A DNA stretch of 9,306 nucleotides. Source: Candidatus Bathyarchaeota archaeon. GTDB lineage: Archaea; Thermoproteota; Bathyarchaeia; Bathyarchaeales; Bathyarchaeaceae. Positions 5,479 to 9,306 of the stretch are shown here, piece by piece. The notes beneath the pieces were generated by a model. That model ran no database searches. It was not told the origin of the DNA and was given only the letters and a program-made list of their open reading frames with translations. Made by a program: the position numbers and the translations under genes. The stretch covers positions 1 through 9,306 of the forward strand of contig DAOVDC010000021.1 of NCBI GenBank assembly GCA_030669695.1, read 5' to 3'. How positions within the stretch are numbered: the stretch's first letter is position 1; each line of letters opens with the position of its first letter.

Positions 5479-7727
5479 GCGGTATTGTTCAAGGCGTGGG
5501 TTTTCGACCCTTTATCTATCGTATCGCCGTGAAAAATAGGTTAGTTGGCTACGTGCGAAACCGAGGAGACGCGGTCGTAGAGATTGTAGTAGAAGGAAAG
5601 AAAGGCGATGTTAATCGTTTTCTTGAAGACTTCAAAGGGAAAAAACCTCCTCTCGCTCGAATCTACGAAGTGACCACGAACTATGCCGAAGACAAAAACG
5701 AATTTGAAAAATTTACCATCCTCAAGAGTTCTGAAAACGTAGAGCTTTCAGGATCCGTCATCCCGCCAGACATTTCAATATGCAATGAATGCTTAAGAGA
5801 ACTTAGAGACCCGAAAAACAAACGTTACAACTACTTTTTTATCACGTGCACCAACTGTGGCCCCAGATATACCATCATCGAGCGACTTCCCTACGATAGG
5901 TCAAACACCACGATGCAAGAATTTCCCATGTGCAATTTCTGTTCCAAGGAATTTGGAAACCCGTCCAACCGTCGGTTTCATGCACAGACAGTGGCATGCA
6001 ACAAGTGCGGCCCAAAAGTCTATCTTACGGCTAACGACGGCCAACCCATAGAACAAAAAGACCCTATCAGAGAGGCGGGTAGACTGCTTGAGGAGAGATA
6101 CATCGTTGCGATCAAAGGAAATGGAGGCTTCCACGTCGCCACCGCAACCACCAAGTCTGAACCCATCGCCCGATTGAGAAAAGCTAAGCATAGAACCCAG
6201 AAACCGTTCGCAATCATGGCTCGCGACCTTGAAACAGTAAAGGCGTTCGCAGAGGTAAGCTCTTCTGAGGCTGAACTGCTTACTTCGTACATCAAACCAA
6301 TTGTTCTCCTAAAGAAGAGGGACGACTGTTACCTTTCAGAATTAATCTCTCCAAGGCTACACAACATCGGAGTGATGCTCCCATACACTGGCCTACATTA
6401 TATGCTGTTCGACGACGTACGTGAACCCGCGTTTGTAATGACAAGCGCTAATCCGCCCAATGAACCGATTGTGGCAGAAAATCAGTTGGCTGTAGAAAGA
6501 CTGGGGGCCGTGGTCGACTTCTTTCTATTTCACAACAGAGCTATAGCCCATAGATGCGACGACTCCGTTGTCCGTTTCCACAGTGAAAATCAAAGCTTGA
6601 TTCGTCGATCGAGGGGATACGCTCCTGAGCCAATACGCCTTAAACGTCCAGCAAACAGTTGCGTCTTAGGCGTTGGGGCAGAACTTAACGTAACCTCTTG
6701 CGTATTGTTGCAAGACAAAGCCTTTGTTTCCCAGCACATCGGAGATGTAGAGAATCTAGAAACCCTTAGATTCTTGAAAAAAACCGTAAATCACTTGATA
6801 AGACTAACGAACAGCAAAATCGAGTTCATAGCCTGCGACCTGCACCCAAAATTCAACACGACAAGGCTGGCCAGTGATTTGGGAAATGAATTTGAATGCC
6901 CGGTTGTTCCAGTTCAGCACCATTATGCGCACATAGCATCCCTAATGGGTGAACACGACATCAGCGAGATAGTGGGCATAGCCTGCGACGGCTTCGGTTA
7001 TGGTTCAGACGGCAAGGCGTGGGGTGGAGAAGTCTTGTACTGCAACCAAGATGGTTTTCAGCGTCTAGGCCACCTTCAAGAGCAGCCGATGGTTGGGGGT
7101 GACCTAGCAACGTTGTATCCGTTGAGAATGGCTGCCGGAATGCTTCACGGCGTGGCGGATGTTGAGGGATGGCTACTATCCGAAAGTAAACGCTTTCCGC
7201 ATGGAAAAACAGAGGCCCAAATAATCGTTAAACAGTTGGAGAAAGAATCAGTGCTCAAAACTACGAGTTGTGGAAGGGTGTTAGATGCTGTTTCTGCCAT
7301 GCTGGGTATATGTTATGAACGTACCTATGAAGGTGAGCCCGCGATGAAGTTGGAGTCTGTTGCCATGGAGGGGAAGGACATTTTAGACATAACACCTGAA
7401 ATTAGAGGAAACACTGTTGACACTACACTCCTCGTTTATGAAATATTTAATGAAAGAAGCAAACAGCCAGTTGCTGACTTGGCTTTTTCCGCCGAATCCT
7501 ACCTTGCCAATGGTCTAGCCCAACTGGCCATCGAGAATGCTGAACGACTAGATGTCAAAACAATCGGGTTTTCCGGCGGAGTTGCATACAATGAGCACAT
7601 CACGCAAACAATTAGAAAAAACGTTGAGAAAAACGGTTTCAGATTCGTAGTTCATAACATGGTTCCGCCGGGAGATGGAGGCATCGCCTTCGGTCAAACA
7701 ATCGCCGCAAGCCTTATCGCCCAGTAA
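5457..7727 (+). CDS. hypF: Carbamoyltransferase HypF, [NiFe]-hydrogenase cyanide-ligand synthesis
   Basis: Uses carbamoyl phosphate and ATP to carbamoylate the C-terminal cysteine of HypE, which is then dehydrated to the thiocyanate that supplies the two cyanides of the hydrogenase active site. The four expected parts are present. An acylphosphatase domain (1-90) has GIVQGVGFRPF with R17 and N35. The zinc-finger pair has C109-x2-C112-x18-C131-x2-C134-x24-C159-x2-C162-x18-C181-x2-C184, exactly the canonical spacing. A YrdC-like domain (about 200-390) has KGNGGFH, KHRTQKPFAIM and TSANPPNEPI. The Kae1-like carbamoyltransferase domain has the metal-binding VQHHYAH (486-492) and GVACDGFGYG-type and GFSGGVAYN motifs. 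The length of 756 aa is normal. The start is TTG, placed so that the protein begins MRTEIKVSGIVQGVGF as in homologues; no in-frame ATG lies upstream, and GGAG sits 12 bases before it. It heads hypF-hypC-hypD. Confidence 0.97.
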   Translation: MRTEIKVSGIVQGVGFRPFIYRIAVKNRLVGYVRNRGDAVVEIVVEGKKGDVNRFLEDFKGKKPPLARIYEVTTNYAEDKNEFEKFTILKSSENVELSGSVIPPDISICNECLRELRDPKNKRYNYFFITCTNCGPRYTIIERLPYDRSNTTMQEFPMCNFCSKEFGNPSNRRFHAQTVACNKCGPKVYLTANDGQPIEQKDPIREAGRLLEERYIVAIKGNGGFHVATATTKSEPIARLRKAKHRTQKPFAIMARDLETVKAFAEVSSSEAELLTSYIKPIVLLKKRDDCYLSELISPRLHNIGVMLPYTGLHYMLFDDVREPAFVMTSANPPNEPIVAENQLAVERLGAVVDFFLFHNRAIAHRCDDSVVRFHSENQSLIRRSRGYAPEPIRLKRPANSCVLGVGAELNVTSCVLLQDKAFVSQHIGDVENLETLRFLKKTVNHLIRLTNSKIEFIACDLHPKFNTTRLASDLGNEFECPVVPVQHHYAHIASLMGEHDISEIVGIACDGFGYGSDGKAWGGEVLYCNQDGFQRLGHLQEQPMVGGDLATLYPLRMAAGMLHGVADVEGWLLSESKRFPHGKTEAQIIVKQLEKESVLKTTSCGRVLDAVSAMLGICYERTYEGEPAMKLESVAMEGKDILDITPEIRGNTVDTTLLVYEIFNERSKQPVADLAFSAESYLANGLAQLAIENAERLDVKTIGFSGGVAYNEHITQTIRKNVEKNGFRFVVHNMVPPGDGGIAFGQTIAASLIAQ

Positions 7728-7760
7728 CCATAATCGATTTATTTCGGACACATGTTGATT

Positions 7761-7766
7761 AGGTGA
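7761..7766 (+). promoter_or_regulatory. Shine-Dalgarno site that fixes the hypC start
   Basis: AGGTGA lies five bases before the ATG at 7772 and matches the archaeal anti-Shine-Dalgarno core. It decides against the GTG at 7763, which sits inside this site. Confidence 0.8.
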
Positions 7767-7771
7767 CGAAA

Positions 7772-7990
7772 ATGTGCCTCGCAATCCCGGCCAAAGTGAT
7801 CGAAATTCAGGGAAACACCGCGAAGGTTGACTTCGGCGAGGGTGTCTTGAGAGCCGTGAACGTCACGCTTGTGAATCCTCGATTGGGAGAATACGTTTTA
7901 GTCCATGCAGGATACGCTATTCAGGTAATTGATAGGAAAGCTGCAGAAGAAACCCTTCGGTTATGGGAAGAAATTCTCAAGTATGAGTGA
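7772..7990 (+). CDS. hypC: [NiFe]-hydrogenase maturation chaperone HypC
   Basis: Small HypC/HupF-family chaperone of 72 aa. It holds iron with HypD while the cyanide and CO ligands are added, then delivers the Fe unit to the hydrogenase large-subunit precursor. The ATG at 7772 gives the diagnostic MCLAIPAKV start; Cys2, exposed after Met removal, is the essential iron-binding residue. A GTG at 7763 would add three residues and bury this cysteine, so it is rejected. The protein has the usual OB-like barrel sequence, with NPRLGEYVLVHAGYAI near residues 37-52 and a C-terminal helix EETLRLWEEIL. It lies 44 bases after hypF and about 80-100 bases before hypD. A TATA-like GATTTATTT (7736-7744) in the first gap could add an internal promoter, but this is weak. 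Confidence 0.96.
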   Translation: MCLAIPAKVIEIQGNTAKVDFGEGVLRAVNVTLVNPRLGEYVLVHAGYAIQVIDRKAAEETLRLWEEILKYE

Positions 7991-8087
7991 ACGTGCTTAA
8001 GGACATTTCAGTTATGGAGTGGCGTGTAGAAGTAGAACATCCCTAAAAAACATAGAGAGTCCATTGTGTATGAAGGTTATGGCGCCG

Positions 8088-9170
8088 ATGGAAGAGCAAT
8101 TAAGATTCAGGGACCCCGCCTTAGCAAAGAAGGTTGCAGATCATATTGAAAGTCTAGCTCCCTCTTACAACGTGAAATTTTGCCACGTATGCGGCACTCA
8201 TGAATGGACCATAACTCACCATGGACTCCGGGCTCTCCTTCCCAAAACAGTAGAGGTCATAGCTGGACCTGGCTGCCCCGTTTGCATTCTTCCAGCCGCC
8301 GATATTGATGAGGCAATATTCTTAGCTCTTGAAGGAGTAACTGTTGCAACGTACGGTGACGTGATTCGAGTTCCAGCCTCCAAAACTTCGCTTCAAGGAG
8401 CAAAAGCGTCGGGCGGAGACGTGAGAATAGTGTACGGTGTGGAAGACGCTGTAAAAATGGCGAAGAAAGAGCCGAATAGAGATTTCGTCTTTTTTGCAAT
8501 TGGGTTTGAAACTACGGCTCCATCTACCGCGGTGGAAGTTCTTAACAAGCCGCCTGAGAACCTAAGCTTCCTTGTCTCGCATAGGTTGATTCCACCTGCT
8601 ATGGAGCTTCTTCTCGGCGTGGAAGGCTTGCAAATAAACGGTTTCATAGCACCTGGGCATGTTTCCACTATTATTGGAGTGAAGGCTTATGAGATGTTTC
8701 CTAAGGTTTATCATATGCCAACCGTTGTGGCTGGTTTCGAGCCTCTGGATGTCCTTTTTGCCATTTCTATGTTGCTTAAGCAAGTAAGAGATGGTGAGGC
8801 TTTGTTGGAAAACGAGTATCCTCACTGTGTTAAGTGGGAGGGAAACGTTAAGGCTCAACAACTAATCGAAAAAGTGTTCAAGGTAGTGGACGAACGTTGG
8901 AGGGGACTGGGAACGATACCTTCCTCTGCGCTAGTGCTTAGAGAAGAATTCGTGTCGTATGATGCGAGAAAAAAGTATGACATAAAGATTGAAGGTTCCA
9001 GAGACTTGTTGCCTGGTTGCCTCTGCCACTTGGTTATAGTTGGAAAGATTAATCCTCCCGAATGTCCTCTTTTCATGAAGGCTTGTACGCCGCAGACTCC
9101 GAAAGGTGCATGCATGGTTTCCAACGAGGGCACATGCAGAATATGGGCTAAACATAAAATTACGGAATGA
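8088..9170 (+). CDS. hypD: [NiFe]-hydrogenase maturation scaffold HypD
   Basis: Iron-sulfur scaffold protein that, with HypC, assembles the Fe(CN)2CO unit of [NiFe] hydrogenases. Numbered from the chosen start (360 aa), the conserved parts are CHVCGTHEWT (active-site C35), GPGCPVC (C63, C66), GFETTAPSTA, APGHVSTIIG and VAGFEPLDVL. The C-terminal cysteine-rich block has C311, C313, C326, C333, C342 and C350 in LPGCLC, ECPLF, ACTP, ACMVS and EGTC contexts, and includes the [4Fe-4S] ligands. The frame is open back to a GTG at 8019, with ATGs at 8070, 8079 and 8088. The ATG at 8088 is chosen because MEEQLRFRDPALAKK aligns with the N-terminus of known HypD proteins and an AAGGT lies ten bases upstream; 8070 is the main alternative. 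It is the third gene of the hyp cluster. hypE, hypA and hypB are not visible. Confidence 0.96.
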   Translation: MEEQLRFRDPALAKKVADHIESLAPSYNVKFCHVCGTHEWTITHHGLRALLPKTVEVIAGPGCPVCILPAADIDEAIFLALEGVTVATYGDVIRVPASKTSLQGAKASGGDVRIVYGVEDAVKMAKKEPNRDFVFFAIGFETTAPSTAVEVLNKPPENLSFLVSHRLIPPAMELLLGVEGLQINGFIAPGHVSTIIGVKAYEMFPKVYHMPTVVAGFEPLDVLFAISMLLKQVRDGEALLENEYPHCVKWEGNVKAQQLIEKVFKVVDERWRGLGTIPSSALVLREEFVSYDARKKYDIKIEGSRDLLPGCLCHLVIVGKINPPECPLFMKACTPQTPKGACMVSNEGTCRIWAKHKITE

Positions 9171-9212
9171 TGAATAATTAACATTAGTTTCGGCTTGTGA
9201 AAGCTTTCATAG

Positions 9213-9220
9213 GTATAATT
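9213..9220 (+). promoter_or_regulatory. TATA box for the gene at the right edge
   Basis: GTATAATT is centred about 45 bases before the ATG at 9262. A start about 25 bases downstream would give a leader of roughly 20 bases that includes the Shine-Dalgarno site at 9244-9252. It indicates a new transcription unit after hypD. Confidence 0.5.
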
Positions 9221-9222
9221 CA

Positions 9223-9237
9223 TAATAGTAACTATTA
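9223..9237. repeat. 15-bp perfect inverted repeat next to the TATA box
   Basis: TAATAGT-A-ACTATTA, with seven-base arms around a single central base, sits two bases downstream of the TATA box and before the expected transcription start. This is a common position for a repressor operator in archaea. Its AT-rich content means chance cannot be excluded. Confidence 0.4.
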
Positions 9238-9243
9238 ATGCTT

Positions 9244-9252
9244 GGAGGAGGG
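9244..9252 (+). promoter_or_regulatory. Strong Shine-Dalgarno site
   Basis: GGAGGAGGG lies about nine bases before the ATG at 9262 and is the best ribosome-binding site in the window, supporting that start. Confidence 0.7.
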
Positions 9253-9261
9253 TTTGACCTG

Positions 9262-9306
9262 ATGGAAGAACCAAGGAAGCATACGGGGAAATGTGTAGAC
9301 TGTGGC
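9262..9306 (+). CDS. N-terminal fragment of an unidentified protein with a CxxC
   Basis: Only 15 codons (MEEPRKHTGKCVDCG) fall in the window. The CVDCG could be the first half of a zinc ribbon or the start of a ferredoxin-type CxxCxxC cluster; the visible part does not decide. It lies 91 bases after hypD with its own TATA box and a strong Shine-Dalgarno site, so it is probably a separate transcription unit. It does not start like HypE or HypA. Confidence 0.6.
   Translation, partial: MEEPRKHTGKCVDCG

Noticed and set aside
7763..7771. GTG start for hypC three codons upstream
   Set aside because: It lies inside the AGGTGA ribosome-binding site and would bury the essential Cys2 of the MCLAIP start.
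8019..8087. GTG start giving a 383-residue HypD
   Set aside because: The extra residues do not resemble known HypD N-termini and the GTG has no Shine-Dalgarno site; ATG 8088 (or 8070) fits better.
8855..9274. 139-codon minus-strand frame opposite hypD
   Set aside because: It is antisense to the conserved cysteine-rich end of HypD and has no supporting start signal.

Overview
The window is archaeal. It carries two TATA-binding protein (TBP) genes, a PDCD5-type DNA-binding protein, an archaeal heterodisulfide reductase subunit A (HdrA), TATA-box promoters with short or no leaders, and archaeal Shine-Dalgarno sites such as AGGTGA. The gene content and protein style would fit an uncultured anaerobic Thermoproteota lineage such as Bathyarchaeia. 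That placement is inference; nothing in the window fixes the taxon.

Layout. (1) Minus strand, 1-3138: hdrA (801 aa, with a C-terminal MvhD-like domain) is followed by a thioredoxin-reductase-like flavoprotein cut by the left edge. They look like one operon driven by a TATA box a few bases upstream of the hdrA ATG. (2) Plus strand, 3237-3683: a PDCD5-like DNA-binding protein, divergent from hdrA. (3) 3675-3901, minus strand: a short coding-like stretch broken by frame changes, probably a decayed or frameshifted small gene. (4) Minus strand, 3917-5196: two tandem TBP genes separated by two bases. The downstream one has a 46-residue N-terminal extension; related but frame-disrupted sequence lies in front of the upstream one. 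(5) 5197-5456: a divergent control region with a palindromic TATA element (5395-5410) that could serve both the TBP pair and hypF. (6) Plus strand, 5457-9170: hypF, hypC, hypD, encoding [NiFe]-hydrogenase maturation proteins. (7) 9171-9306: a promoter with TATA box, a 15-bp palindrome and a strong Shine-Dalgarno site, then the first 15 codons of an unidentified gene with a CxxC.

How the genes fit together. HypF makes the thiocarboxamide that becomes the cyanide ligand, and HypC and HypD build the Fe(CN)2CO unit, so the organism should make at least one [NiFe] hydrogenase. HdrA is the flavin-bifurcating subunit that in many archaea couples hydrogenase (MvhADG) or other donors to heterodisulfide and ferredoxin. 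A hydrogenase/Hdr redox metabolism is therefore a reasonable inference, but no hydrogenase structural gene and no hdrB or hdrC is visible here.

The most unusual points are the HdrA C-terminal MvhD-like domain that has lost every cluster cysteine, and the tandem TBPs with a helix-turn-helix-like N-terminal extension preserved in one copy and frame-broken in front of the other. No CRISPR array, tRNA, rRNA, insertion sequence or phage gene was seen.
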